Positions 52,327 to 62,877 of a stretch of 64,000 nt of DNA are shown piece after piece; positions within the stretch are counted from its first letter, which is position 1; each line of letters begins with the position of its first letter. The stretch lies in assembly GCA_963795775.1 (NCBI GenBank), contig CAWCJL010000008.1:248001-312000 (forward strand), in the 5' to 3' direction. The notes beneath the pieces are model-generated. The model was not told where the DNA came from and did not search any database. It saw only the letters and a list, made by a program, of their open reading frames with translations. The position numbers and the translations under genes are program-made. The stretch comes from CAWCJL01 sp963795775. Its GTDB lineage: Bacteria > Acidobacteriota > Terriglobia > Terriglobales > Acidobacteriaceae.

Positions 52327-53208
52327 ATGGACTGGAAAAGCCGGCGTATCGAAGCCACTCTGGAACAGGCGCTGCTCGAAGACAAGGCGCTGCAGGATAT
52401 CACCACGGACTACACCGTCGATCCGCGCTTGCGCGCGTCCGGCACTATCCTGGCCAAGCAGGAGTGCGTGGTTTCCGGACTCGGCTCAATCCCGCGCTTC
52501 CTCGAAATCTACGCGCGGCTGGACAAGCAGGGGGCACCCCGCTACGAGGTCATCCATCACCCGGAGATCTTCGATGGCGTGCACGTGAAGAAAGGCCAGC
52601 CTTTGGCGGTGGTGCGTAGCACAGCCCGCGTGCTGCTGGCCTGTGAGCGCGTGATTCTCAACCTGATGCAGCGCATGAGCGGCATCGCCACCATTACGCG
52701 GCAGTATGTAGACCAGGTCGCCGGGACAGGCGTGAAGGTGCTGGACACGCGCAAGACTGTCCCCGGACTTCGCTTGCTTGACAAGTACGCCGTCGGCTGC
52801 GGGGGCGGCGAGAACCATCGGCTGGACCTGTCCGACGGCGTCCTGATCAAGAACAATCACATTGCGCTGGGCGGGGGCATCCCCACGGTGCTGAAGAACG
52901 CGCTTGCCCGACGCCAGCCCGGGCAGCGGGTGCAGGTAGAGGTACGCACCGCCGAGGAGTTAATGCAGGCGCTCGACGGAGGCACCGAAGCACTGCTGCT
53001 CGACAACATGCAACCCGAGCAGGTGGCGGCGTCGGTAAAGGCCGTTCGCGACCGCGGCTTCAAGATTCCCATTGAAGCGTCCGGCGGCATTACGCTGGAA
53101 AACATTCGCAGCTACGCGCTGGCCGGCCCGGACTACATTTCCTGCGGGGCGCTCACACACTCCGCGAATGCAGTAGACCTGAGCATGCGCATTCTGGCTG
53201 AGAGCTAA
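52327..53208 (+). CDS. nadC: Nicotinate-nucleotide pyrophosphorylase (carboxylating)
   Basis: 293-aa enzyme of NAD synthesis converting quinolinate and PRPP to nicotinate mononucleotide. Motifs: LNLMQRMSGIAT, DTRKTVPGLRLLDKYAVGCGG, KNNHIALGG, VQVEVRTAEE, EALLLDNM and the phosphate-binding IEASGGITLENIRSYA. All are typical of NadC. A TATCAT (52312-52317) nine bases before the ATG may be a -10 box, which would make the message nearly leaderless. nadA and nadB are not in the window. A hairpin follows. Confidence 0.95.
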   Translation: MDWKSRRIEATLEQALLEDKALQDITTDYTVDPRLRASGTILAKQECVVSGLGSIPRFLEIYARLDKQGAPRYEVIHHPEIFDGVHVKKGQPLAVVRSTARVLLACERVILNLMQRMSGIATITRQYVDQVAGTGVKVLDTRKTVPGLRLLDKYAVGCGGGENHRLDLSDGVLIKNNHIALGGGIPTVLKNALARRQPGQRVQVEVRTAEELMQALDGGTEALLLDNMQPEQVAASVKAVRDRGFKIPIEASGGITLENIRSYALAGPDYISCGALTHSANAVDLSMRILAES

Positions 53209-53216
53209 ATGACAAC

Positions 53217-53244
53217 GGCCGGAGCCGCGGTGCGGCATCCGGCC
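53217..53244. terminator. Strong hairpin between convergent nadC and GH2 genes
   Basis: Arms GGCCGGA/TCCGGCC (53217-53223, 53238-53244) enclose GCCGC/GCGGC (53224-53228, 53232-53236) with a GGT loop and a single bulged A. It sits between the stop of nadC and the stop of the convergent GH2 gene and probably ends both transcripts. No T run was seen, so it is a weak terminator call. Confidence 0.5.
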
Positions 53245-53267
53245 AGTTGCCTGCGAGACCCAAGTTC

Positions 53268-55232
53268 TCAGGTGTTAGCGTTGGCGTTTTCCGGCAGCGT
53301 TTCATAACGCCGCTGGCTGCCCATGATGCGTTCGCGCCACGCAGCCTCTACCTGCTTGTCGTCGTCCGGACGGGCCCCGGTGGTGGCAAACGCGATCTCC
53401 TTCAGCGGAGCCTTGGGTGTACGGTCTGCGTACAGCAGTCCGTTGGCTTCCTGATAGGTGTCGGTGAATTGCGTGTAGCAGAATCCGGCGAGCGCGGGAA
53501 GTTCGCGCACGACCTTCATCAGGGCACGATAGCGATCGAGCAGTGCCTTCGAAGAGTCGGCGCGCGAGTAGCCCCATATCTCTTCGTCCTTGTCCTTCCC
53601 GCTGCCTGTATGGGATGGCTCGTCGTTTTTTCTGCCCAGGGCGATACCGCCGAATTCGGTGATGACGATGGGATGCCCGGTAGCTGCCTTGCCTTCCACC
53701 ACCAGCATGCGGCCGCCTGGCCGCTCGCGCTTGAACAGGCGAGACTCGATGTCGTCCTGGCCGTAGCGTTTGCCGATGCGCGCCGGCTGATCGTCGTAGT
53801 CGTGGATGCCGATGATGTCGGTCGCCACGCTTTCCCAGCCGTCGTTGCCGATGACCGGCCGCGTCGGGTCGAGCGTCTTGGTCAGGTAATAGAGCGCCTG
53901 CACATAATGGCGCTGCGCCGGACTGTCGGGCAGGTCCGGCACGCCCCACGACTCGTTGAATGGCACCCAGGAGACGATGCATGGATGGCTGATGTCGCGC
54001 TGGATCACTTCGATCCATTCCCGCGTCAGCCGGTCGATGGAGCGCTGCGTGTAACGATAGGCGCTCGGCATCTCTTCCCACACCAGCAGGCCCATGTGAT
54101 CGGCCCAGTACAGGAAGCGGGGATTCTCGATCTTCTGGTGCTTGCGCACACCGTTGAATCCCATCTTCTTGGCGAGCAGCACATCTTCCAGAAATGCATT
54201 GTCATTGGGCGCGGTGAGGCCGGTTTCAGGCCAGTAGCCCTGGTCAAGCACCATGCGCAGGATCAACGGGCGGCCATTCAGAATAAAGCGATCGCCCTGG
54301 ATGGAGATGGCGCGTAGCGCCGTGTAGCTGCGCACGAAATCGATCACCTGCCCATCGGCGCCGCGCAGTTCTAACTCCACCTCGATGATGGTGGGCGAAG
54401 ACGGACTCCAAAGCAACGCGTTGCGATAATCGTCAATGCCGGGGTCGGAGAGTGCTATGCGGCGATGAACCTCGCCAACGATGACGGAATACGTATCATC
54501 CGCGAGTACCTGGTCGCCAACATGGAGACGCACCGCCAAGGTGAGTCCCGGCGTGAGCGCGCCGCTGACCCGGGCTTCCATGCCGATTTCCCAGCGCTCC
54601 AGGTTGGAAACCCACTTCACGGAATCGATGTAGGACGCGGGAATCACTTCGGCCCACACACTCTGCCATATGCCGGTGGTCCGCGGATACCAGATGGAAT
54701 GCGGCTCGAGTTGCCAGTCCTGCTTGCCGCGCGGTTTGGCCAGGTCGGCCGGATCGTCTTCGGCGCGGACGATCACTTCCTGCAGGCCATCCGAGCGAAG
54801 CGTGTCGGTAATATCCGCGGAGAACGGGGTATAGCCGCCCTGGTGCGCGCATACCTCGGTGCCGTTCACCCACACGGTCGCGCGGAAGTCCACGGCTCCG
54901 AAATGCAGGATAAGGCGCTCGCCGCGCTTCAATACCGGGGATTCAAGAGACCGGCGATACCAGGCAGCACAGTAGAAGCCGGTGTCGCCGATGCCGCTGG
55001 CCGGCGTCTCCGGGCTAAATGGAACTGTGATGGTGTCGTTCCACTCGACGGACAAAGGACCAGGCCAACTGGCATGGCGATCGATCGCGAAATCCCACGC
55101 GCCGTCGAGCGAAAACCAGCGCGCACGTTGCAACTGCGGACGGGGATAGCCGTGCTTACTCGGAGAGAGCTCCCGCTGCAGGGAGGCATCAAAGCCGGGG
55201 GCCGACTCCTCTGGGGGAAGAGAGGGTGTCAT
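53268..55232 (-). CDS. Glycoside hydrolase family 2 (beta-galactosidase/beta-glucuronidase-like)
   Basis: 654-aa cytoplasmic-type enzyme with no clear signal peptide. A jelly-roll sugar-binding domain (about residues 30-200; SLDGAWDFAID, WYRRS, HFGAVDFRATVWVNG) and an immunoglobulin-like domain precede the TIM barrel. The acid/base is Glu427 (FNESWG) and the nucleophile Glu526 (VITEFGG). ILNGRPLILRMVLDQGYWP is the usual pre-barrel block. Preference between galactoside, glucuronide and mannoside is not visible. The start is uncertain: ATG at 55232 is used; an in-frame TTG lies 36 bases earlier. Confidence 0.92.
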   Translation of the reverse strand: MTPSLPPEESAPGFDASLQRELSPSKHGYPRPQLQRARWFSLDGAWDFAIDRHASWPGPLSVEWNDTITVPFSPETPASGIGDTGFYCAAWYRRSLESPVLKRGERLILHFGAVDFRATVWVNGTEVCAHQGGYTPFSADITDTLRSDGLQEVIVRAEDDPADLAKPRGKQDWQLEPHSIWYPRTTGIWQSVWAEVIPASYIDSVKWVSNLERWEIGMEARVSGALTPGLTLAVRLHVGDQVLADDTYSVIVGEVHRRIALSDPGIDDYRNALLWSPSSPTIIEVELELRGADGQVIDFVRSYTALRAISIQGDRFILNGRPLILRMVLDQGYWPETGLTAPNDNAFLEDVLLAKKMGFNGVRKHQKIENPRFLYWADHMGLLVWEEMPSAYRYTQRSIDRLTREWIEVIQRDISHPCIVSWVPFNESWGVPDLPDSPAQRHYVQALYYLTKTLDPTRPVIGNDGWESVATDIIGIHDYDDQPARIGKRYGQDDIESRLFKRERPGGRMLVVEGKAATGHPIVITEFGGIALGRKNDEPSHTGSGKDKDEEIWGYSRADSSKALLDRYRALMKVVRELPALAGFCYTQFTDTYQEANGLLYADRTPKAPLKEIAFATTGARPDDDKQVEAAWRERIMGSQRRYETLPENANANT

Positions 55233-55305
55233 ATGTGTGAGTCCATCACATTTCAGGCTCGCGCTCAACCCATTCCGTGGCGACTTTTTCGCGGGTCGCT
55301 GCTTT

Positions 55306-55311
55306 TATACT
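55306..55311 (+). promoter_or_regulatory. Candidate -10 box giving a leaderless gluQ message
   Basis: TATACT ends seven bases before the GTG of gluQ (55318), so RNA could start on the GTG. No good -35 box was found. It suggests leaderless translation, as also proposed for other genes in this window. Confidence 0.35.
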
Positions 55312-55317
55312 CCTGGG

Positions 55318-56275
55318 GTGCAATCCTCCGAACCGCCGCCGGCTTTGCCCGGCTCCAGCCCATACCGAGGGCGGCTGGCCCCCTCGCCCACCGGCCTGCT
55401 TCACCTTGGACATGCGCGCACCTTCTGGATCGCCGCCCAGCGCGCGCAACAAGCCCGGGGCACCCTGGTGCTGCGCATCGAGGACCTGGACCCACACCGC
55501 TCCCGTCCGGAGTTCACGGCTGCCCTGCTCGAAGACCTCCGCTGGCTGGGCATCACCTGGCAGGAGGGCCCAGAGCAGCCGGGTGCACCCGGGGCCGGTC
55601 CGGTCGGACCCTATCTCCAGAGCCTCCGTTACGCGCGCTATCGCACCGCTTGGGACGCGCTGCGGGCGGCCGGGGCCATCTACCCCTGCCAGTGCAGCCG
55701 CCGCGAACTCGCCGGAACCGCCCACGCGCCGCATGAGGGTGTGGGTCTGGCTGCGGAAGAGGGGGAAGTCTCTGTATCCCGGCACCTGCCGGCCGCCTCC
55801 GGGCACGGTGGCGCGGGCGGCCCAGCCGGCGGGTGCGAACTGGCGCTTCCGCGTTCCCGAGGGCGAGGCGATCGTCTTTCGTGATGGGTGCCAGGGTGAG
55901 CCGCTCTTTATCGCCGGGCGGGACTTCGGCGACTTCCCCATCTGGCGCCGGGACGACGTGCCCGCCTACCAACTCGCGGTTGTAGTGGATGACGCGGCCA
56001 TGGGGATCACCGAGGTGGTGCGAGGAGCCGACCTGCTGAAGTCCACGGCGCGGCAGATCTTGCTCTATCGAGCGATCGGGCTCGCGACCCCCGCCTGGTA
56101 CCACGCGGCGTTGGTGACGGACTCTTTGGGGCAACGGCTGGCCAAGCGGACCGCCGCCCTGAGCCTGCGGGCGCTGCGGGAACGCGGCGTGTCCGCCGAG
56201 GCCCTCCGCAAGTTGCTGGACAGCGGGAGGATAGGACCCGACCTGTACGACAGAGTCGTACAATGGAGTTCATGA
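55318..56275 (+). pseudogene. gluQ: Glutamyl-Q tRNA(Asp) synthetase gene with a single-base frameshift
   Basis: The product would be a truncated glutamyl-tRNA synthetase that adds glutamate to queuosine in tRNA(Asp). GTG 55318 opens GRLAPSPTGLLHLGHARTFW (class-I HIGH-like), RIEDLDPHR and the zinc-type YPCQCSRREL. After GLAAEEGE the frame breaks at a run of five G (55761-55765). With one G fewer it continues SLYPGTCRPPP and then VFRDGCQGEPLFIAGRD, QLAVVVDDAAMGITEVVRGADL, all in the family pattern, to the TGA at 56275. Total length is 3 x 319 + 1 bases. Probably an assembly error or very recent mutation in a homopolymer. The stop overlaps the next start (ATGA). Confidence 0.85.
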
Positions 56276-56566
56276 GCACCCGCACAAAACCGCCGCTCGT
56301 CCCGCGTCTTCACGGTCAGCTTTCCTGAGGAACTGGCCCGGCGCGTGGAGGCCACCGCGAAAGCCGAGAACCGGACCATCAGCGAACTGTTCCGGGAGGC
56401 GTTTCGGGCATACCGTTCAGAACGGCTCAGGCAGCACGAAGCCAGAATCGCCGAGGCCACTGCAACCTCTGCATCCCCCGTTCCGACGGAAGAAGAAATT
56501 GTTGCGATGGTCAAAGAGGTGCGGCAGCAAATCTATGATGAGCGGCGATCCAAGCCCGGCCATTGA
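56272..56566 (+). pseudogene. CopG/RHH-type antitoxin with a frameshift
   Basis: With one A removed from AAAA at 56286-56289, the frame from ATG 56272 reads MSTRTNRRSSRVFTVSFPEE, then ELARRVEATAKAENRTISEL: a ribbon-helix-helix DNA-binding domain with its beta-strand (RVFTVSF) and helices. The C-terminal part (about 50 residues) is polar and acidic and would bind the toxin. As sequenced, only the later part (from a GTG at 56345) is open, and it lacks the strand that contacts DNA. The ATG overlaps the gluQ stop; TACAAT at 56259-56264 is a possible -10 box inside gluQ. The toxin gene overlaps its stop. Confidence 0.75.
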
Positions 56567-56966
56567 TAACGGTATTCGATTTGAATATATGGATTTCTGC
56601 ATCCTCGCAGACGGGATTCCCCTGCGCGCGATTACCTATGCCGCCCAGAATTCGACGCTGGTCATTTCTGACACGATCCAGGAGGAAATCTACCGGGTAG
56701 TGTCAGCCAAGTTTGGGTGGAGTGAGGACCGCACCACGGACGCGCTTTCCGCGTACATCGAGTACTCGATCTGGGGTGTCAGTTGAGGGTTCTGTCAAGG
56801 GCATTTGCCGAGATCCAAAGGATGATATGGTGCTGGAAAGCGCCGTTCGCGCAGCAGCCGACTTGATTGTGACCGGCGATAAAGGCTTGCTGGAATTGGC
56901 AGCTTTGGGACGGTACGGATTGTTACTTTGCGCGAATTCTTTGCGCTTGTGCAGCCGCGTCCATAG
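56563..56966 (+). pseudogene. PIN-domain toxin of a putative toxin-antitoxin system, three frameshifts
   Basis: A TTG overlapping the antitoxin stop (TTGA) opens MITVFDLNIWISA, with the first acidic residue of PIN ribonucleases. Then: (1) one T is missing near 56602, after which FLADGIPLRAITYAAQ continues; (2) one extra G in GGGG at 56773-56776, after which VSVEGSVKGICRDPKDDMVL continues, with later active-site acids in RDPKDD and TGDKGLLEL; (3) one G is missing near 56917, after which IVTLREFFALVQPRP and a TAG at 56966. The net length of 404 bases equals 3 x 135 - 1, matching one insertion and two deletions. The corrected 134-aa protein fits COG1569-type PIN toxins. As it stands it cannot be made. 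Confidence 0.75.
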
Positions 56967-56980
56967 TTAACGGCAATCCG

Positions 56981-58741
56981 ATGCCTTCCGACTTCGCCCA
57001 ATCCGTAAAGCAGCAGGCGGACATCGTCCGCGTGATCGGCGAATACGTGCGGCTGAAGAAAGCCGGCGCGCAGAACTACTCCGGCCTGTGCCCCTTTCAC
57101 GGAGAAAAGACGCCGTCTTTCTCTGTCCACGCCACGCGGCAGTTCTTCCACTGCTTTGGCTGCGGCATGTCGGGTGACGTGTTCAAGTTCATTCAAGAGC
57201 TGGAGAAGGTCAGCTTCCCCGAGTCGGTGCGGATGGTCGCCCAGAAGTGCGGCATCGCGCTACCCAAGCGCGAGTTCCACTCTGAGGAGGAAGCCGCGGA
57301 GAGCCGCCAGCGCGCCCGGTTGGTGGACCTGCACGAACAGGCGGCAAGCTGGTTCGAGGAGCAACTACGCTCGGCCGAAGGGGCGCGGGCACGCGAGTAC
57401 CTGAGCGGTCGCGGCCTTTTGAAGGAAACCATTGCCAGATTCCGCATCGGATACGCGCCTGAGGGCTTCAACGGCTTGCGTGACCGGCTCCAGAACGCCG
57501 CCCCGCCCGAACTGCTGCGGGTCTCTGGCCTGTTCGGCTTCAAAGAGCAGGAAGACGGCTCCGCGCCGCGCCTTTACGACCGCTTTCGCAAGCGCATTAC
57601 CTTTCCCATCCTCAACGAATCGGGCCGGGTGATCGCTTTCACCGCCCGCGCCCTCGATACGGACGAGAAGGCCGGCCCCAAGTACCTCAACTCGCCGGAG
57701 ACGCCGCTCTATTCCAAGGGCCAGGTGCTTTTCAACCTGGACAAGGCCCGCCAACCCATCCGGCAGGGCAATTTCGCCCTCCTGGTAGAGGGGCAGATGG
57801 ACTGTATCTCCGTCTTTGCCGCGGGCATTCCCAATGTTCTGGCTACCAGTGGCACCGCGTTTACGGAGCACCAGGTGCGGCTGTTGCGCCGCTATACCAC
57901 GCGCGTGGTGGTCAACTTCGATCCCGATACGGCCGGGGCCAATGCCGCGGAGAAGTCGATCTCCATGCTGACGGAAGAGGGCTTTGAGGTCCGCGTAGTC
58001 ACGCTGGAGGAGGGCCTCGACCCCGACCGGTTTATCCGCGAGCGCGGAGTGCAGGCGTACGCAGAGGCGCTCCGTGCTGCCGTCCGGCACTCCGATTATC
58101 TGATCGATCGCGCCCGCAAGCTCTTCCCTCCCCGCAACCCAGAAGCCAAAGTAGCAGCGGTGAATTACCTGCTGCCCCATATTCGCCGAATGCCGAACAA
58201 GATCGCCCGGGACGAGTTCGCCGCGGATGCGGCGCAGAAACTGGGGATTGATTCCGCGCTGGTGCGGGAGGAGCTGAAGACCGCCGCGGCCCGGCGCCGG
58301 GCCGAGATCGTCTCCTCGCCCCTTGACTCGCTGAGCGAGTGCGAGCGCGTCCTGCTGCGCGCGCTGGCCGCGCCGCCCGGCGCCGACACGTTCCAAAGCG
58401 TGGCCGCGGCCCACGATGCGCAACCCGTGTACTTTGAGCAGCTTACGTCATCTGCCATGGTGGGCGCACTCCGCCGGCGGACCTGCGCCGAGGCGCTTGA
58501 TGCCCTGGAGCCGGAAGGCGGGCGCTCGCTGCTGGCCCAGCTATTGATGCAGGAACGGGAGCCCGTCACGCCGGAGCACGTGGAAGCGGCCTTACATACG
58601 CTCCGGTGCCGTTTTCTGGAGCGGCGCCAGCGCGACCTGCGGGCTGCTATTGCCGAGGCCGAACGCCGCGGGGATATGGCTCGCGTGGCTACCTTGACGG
58701 GGGAGAAGTTGGGGGTAGACCGGTCGCTGCGGGAGATGTAA
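56981..58741 (+). CDS. dnaG: DNA primase
   Basis: 586-aa primase that makes RNA primers at the replication fork. The N-terminal zinc finger has Cys37, His40, Cys58 and Cys61 (CPFH...CFGCG). The catalytic core continues with RITFPI and GRVIAFTARAL, and the TOPRIM acids are in VEGQMDCI and NFDPDTAGANA. The C-terminal roughly 150 residues correspond to the helicase-interaction domain. The frame is intact, in contrast to the genes just upstream. rpoD follows after 289 bases, the classic dnaG-rpoD macromolecular-synthesis arrangement. Confidence 0.97.
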   Translation: MPSDFAQSVKQQADIVRVIGEYVRLKKAGAQNYSGLCPFHGEKTPSFSVHATRQFFHCFGCGMSGDVFKFIQELEKVSFPESVRMVAQKCGIALPKREFHSEEEAAESRQRARLVDLHEQAASWFEEQLRSAEGARAREYLSGRGLLKETIARFRIGYAPEGFNGLRDRLQNAAPPELLRVSGLFGFKEQEDGSAPRLYDRFRKRITFPILNESGRVIAFTARALDTDEKAGPKYLNSPETPLYSKGQVLFNLDKARQPIRQGNFALLVEGQMDCISVFAAGIPNVLATSGTAFTEHQVRLLRRYTTRVVVNFDPDTAGANAAEKSISMLTEEGFEVRVVTLEEGLDPDRFIRERGVQAYAEALRAAVRHSDYLIDRARKLFPPRNPEAKVAAVNYLLPHIRRMPNKIARDEFAADAAQKLGIDSALVREELKTAAARRRAEIVSSPLDSLSECERVLLRALAAPPGADTFQSVAAAHDAQPVYFEQLTSSAMVGALRRRTCAEALDALEPEGGRSLLAQLLMQEREPVTPEHVEAALHTLRCRFLERRQRDLRAAIAEAERRGDMARVATLTGEKLGVDRSLREM

Positions 58742-59030
58742 CGAAATGTGTTCGAACAGTGGCGGCGGTGAAACGAAACGGCGCTTCTTACATCTAACAA
58801 GAAGATGGACTGTACACGACGCGATTGTGCGTAATTTTGCGCCAGTATCGTGCTATTCTGACACTCTGAGACGTGCGTTTACCTGCCCGCGAACTGGACC
58901 CAAAGCCGGGAGACTGCCACACGATGGCCCCATCGCACCTCTACCTTTCCGAACTGTACTGATCCGAATGCAAGGGCCGCCACGGAAGGTGGGCGGAACG
59001 GCAAATCTTTCGCGGGGAGACTGAACTCGC
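58742..59030 (+). other. Leader region between dnaG and rpoD
   Basis: 289 bases with no protein-like frame. A TGCTATTCT (about 58851-58859) resembles an extended -10 element and could start an rpoD-specific RNA, but no -35 box at proper spacing was found. GGGGAG at about 59013-59019 is the ribosome site of rpoD. Confidence 0.35.
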
Positions 59031-60722
<1,692 letters not shown>

Positions 60723-60741
60723 GCCCAATCACACACTAAGG

Positions 60742-60778
60742 AAAGAAGGCCGCGAGCGATCGCGGCCCTTTCTGTTTA
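60742..60778. terminator. Rho-independent terminator, probably bidirectional
   Basis: Perfect 8-base stem GGCCGCGA/TCGCGGCC (60748-60755, 60760-60767) with a GCGA loop, followed by CTTTCTGTTT. AAGAA precedes it, so the minus strand also reads a T-rich tail. It ends rpoD and the convergent exported-protein gene. Confidence 0.85.
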
Positions 60779-61258
60779 ATCTTCATGGTGATCTTCCCGT
60801 GCTGACCTTACCTTCGTGAAGTGAATCGTGATCACCTCGGCACTATTGATATCCATCAGATCCATTTGCTTCCCGCCGTCAGTAATGACGAAGGGGTGAA
60901 GACCAGCCCCAACCAGGTTAGCAATGCCGGTGCAATTGCGATTCACGGTATAGGTTCCGCTTCCTGGCTCCTGAACGACGTTGCCGTTGACATTGATCGT
61001 CTGCTCTGCGGTAAAGTGACCCGCACCGTCGAACTTTGACAACCCGACAGCTACGATCGGCCCCACATGGAGGACCTGCCCTGTGAGCACCTCCCCATAA
61101 GCTCCATTCAGGGTAGCTACTGAGCAGGCTTCGCTCGCCTCGTGGGCTTGTACTTTGGGCAGAACGTGTTTTGAGTTGGTGAGTAGAAAAAAGGTGAGTA
61201 GAACGACGATGCCTGTTGAGCCGATTGCGCTCAGCTTGAAAGCAGAAGGAACTTTCAT
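60776..61258 (-). CDS. Small exported protein of unknown function (NGAYG type, copy 1)
   Basis: 160-aa protein. ATG at 61258 follows GGAG at seven bases and opens a hydrophobic signal or anchor (GSTGIVVLLTFFLL). The mature part has ATLNGAYGEVLTGQVLHVG, GHFTAEQTINVNGN and GTYTVNRNCTG, then a Glu/His-rich end. The pattern NGAYG - FDGxGHFT - GTYTVNxxCTG is shared with the gene at 61468, so the two are paralogs. No known function; probably a small secreted beta-rich protein. Confidence 0.7.
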   Translation of the reverse strand: MKVPSAFKLSAIGSTGIVVLLTFFLLTNSKHVLPKVQAHEASEACSVATLNGAYGEVLTGQVLHVGPIVAVGLSKFDGAGHFTAEQTINVNGNVVQEPGSGTYTVNRNCTGIANLVGAGLHPFVITDGGKQMDLMDINSAEVITIHFTKVRSAREDHHED

Positions 61259-61467
61259 AATGAACTCCGATGGTGAGACCTGCGGTGGCGGTACATGGAG
61301 CACGCAAGGGCCTTATTTCGGATATGCGTGCGGTATCGGCGAGTGCTCAAGCTCGTCTGAAGGGACGGGAGAGGAAGGGCGTACCCCTTCGCCTCGGAAC
61401 CGGAAAAAGCAAATACTCGTTTGGTTCCGAGGACGTAGTGGCCGCATCCCGTGCTCGCTATCGAGGC

Positions 61468-61947
61468 TTATCGCTCCGTTTGCTCGACCTTCTCGCCGGT
61501 GACAGTGATGGCATTTACATCCACCACCGCGCGGATCTTCCTGCCTCCTTCGACCACCACGAAGTGGACCTTCAGTGGAGGGCCTTCTGAGGGAAGATTG
61601 TAAGTGGCTTGCCCCGTGCAATCCGGATTGACTGCATAAGTGCCGGTACCGGGAGTCCATCCGTTCGTTTCTGGGGTGCCGTTAAAGACGATATGGTCCC
61701 GAATCGTCAAATGACCATTACCGTCATAACGTTGCAGGACTACGCCGCGGAACGGGAGGCCCGGGCCAGGCGCAGTGAGAGCATCGATGGTAAGACCGTA
61801 AGCGCCGTGAAGCGTGGCGTTCGAGCATCCACCGCCTCGGCTGCCCTGGTCGTCCGCCCGGGCCACGGAAGCGGTCATGATGAGTCCACAAGCGGCGGCT
61901 ATCGGCGCCGCCATCATCGATACCTTTAAAACTGATTTGATTTGCAT
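61468..61947 (-). CDS. Small exported protein of unknown function (NGAYG type, copy 2)
   Basis: 159-aa protein with a signal peptide (MMAAPIAAACGLIMTASVARA). Shared blocks with the previous gene: CSNATLHGAYGLTID, YDGNGHLTIRDHIVFNG, GTGTYAVNPDCTGQATYNL and a conserved VHFVVVEGGRKIRAVV end. GAGG lies six to seven bases before the ATG. Same strand and order as copy 1, about 200 bases apart. Likely tandem duplicates with unknown role. Confidence 0.72.
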   Translation of the reverse strand: MQIKSVLKVSMMAAPIAAACGLIMTASVARADDQGSRGGGCSNATLHGAYGLTIDALTAPGPGLPFRGVVLQRYDGNGHLTIRDHIVFNGTPETNGWTPGTGTYAVNPDCTGQATYNLPSEGPPLKVHFVVVEGGRKIRAVVDVNAITVTGEKVEQTER

Positions 61948-62083
61948 TTGAGACCTCGTCTGTAAGTCGGACCCAAGAGGATTGCCAGCGCAGATTCAGG
62001 TCTGTTCCGGCACGCCGCATCAAGATCATGGATTACGAGTAACCTCCTTCACTGCTTTGGCGTTACTCGAAGCTGCTAGACGT

Positions 62084-62632
62084 TCACTGAGCGTTGCTGT
62101 CACCATCGGAGTCTCGGTCGGCCTCAACATTCGGGCCGCAGACGTAACCTCGATAGATCAAATTGAAGGTTCCCAAACCCGCGCCACCAAAGACATTGTG
62201 AGCCCGTCCTTTGTACGACATTCGGCCGGTGGCTCCGGCGTACTTGCCCGATCCCCCCGTTATGGTAAAGGTGGCGTTTTCCCTGAAATCACCCGGAGGC
62301 TTGCCTGGAACGGGAGTGAGCGTATTAGCACAGGTGCCGGTCAACATATCGCCCCCATTCGTCACGAAAACGTCGAAAGACGTCGCATGTAGCACGATCA
62401 AAGGCGCTGGTGCTGGATTAAAGCTGGTGATGAGCGCTGTGTGGGCGCCATTCAGCACACCATCCACATTTCCCAAAACCCTTCCCAGAGGATCGTTTGG
62501 GGCAGCAATAATGGTTTCCGTGATGCCGCCACGGACGTGGCGACAGTCTGCCCGCGCCCCCATGGCCGTACCGAGCACCGCGAAGCACAGTACGCCTGCT
62601 AGTTTTGCGTTAGCTTTCATGAAATCCGTCAT
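62084..62632 (-). CDS. Exported protein with a dirigent/allene-oxide-cyclase-like barrel motif
   Basis: 182-aa protein. ATG at 62632 is supported by AGGAG at seven bases. The signal peptide ends near MGARADC. The mature part includes TFTITGGSGKYAGATGRMSYKG, quoted in part as GGSGKYAGATG, a Gly-rich turn typical of small secreted eight-stranded barrels (dirigent/AOC-like). The end is Asp-rich (EADRDSDGDSNAQ). Function is unknown. It is the first of three minus-strand exported genes that probably share regulation from the divergent region 62633-62877. Confidence 0.68.
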   Translation of the reverse strand: MTDFMKANAKLAGVLCFAVLGTAMGARADCRHVRGGITETIIAAPNDPLGRVLGNVDGVLNGAHTALITSFNPAPAPLIVLHATSFDVFVTNGGDMLTGTCANTLTPVPGKPPGDFRENATFTITGGSGKYAGATGRMSYKGRAHNVFGGAGLGTFNLIYRGYVCGPNVEADRDSDGDSNAQ

Positions 62633-62877
62633 ATCGATTCTCCTCGCTAATGCGATCTGCGTTGGCGGTTCACTCGGCCGCCTGAAGCATCTGCAGTCTG
62701 CGCCGTCATCCCACTTGGCTCAATGCATCGGAGGTAAACGCTCCATCAACTGCTTCTCTCCCGCTTGTGCGCTGATTCTCAACGGCTTAACAGTCCTCAT
62801 CTACTGCGTGGGCAAGTTCTGAGGGCGGCAAGTGGGAACGGTGCTAGACTCCTTGCCAGCCCAGAGGAGCGTTCGAT
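62633..62877. other. Divergent intergenic region between the exported-protein gene and the winged-helix gene
   Basis: 245 bases between divergent starts. The plus-strand gene has AGAGGAG at 62863-62869. A TGCTAGACT (about 62842-62850) resembles an extended -10 box for it, without a clear -35. No gene was supported here. Confidence 0.35.

Noticed and set aside
56345..56566. A shorter intact antitoxin starting at GTG 56345
   Set aside because: It would lack the beta-strand needed for DNA binding by ribbon-helix-helix proteins, while the frame-corrected version has it.
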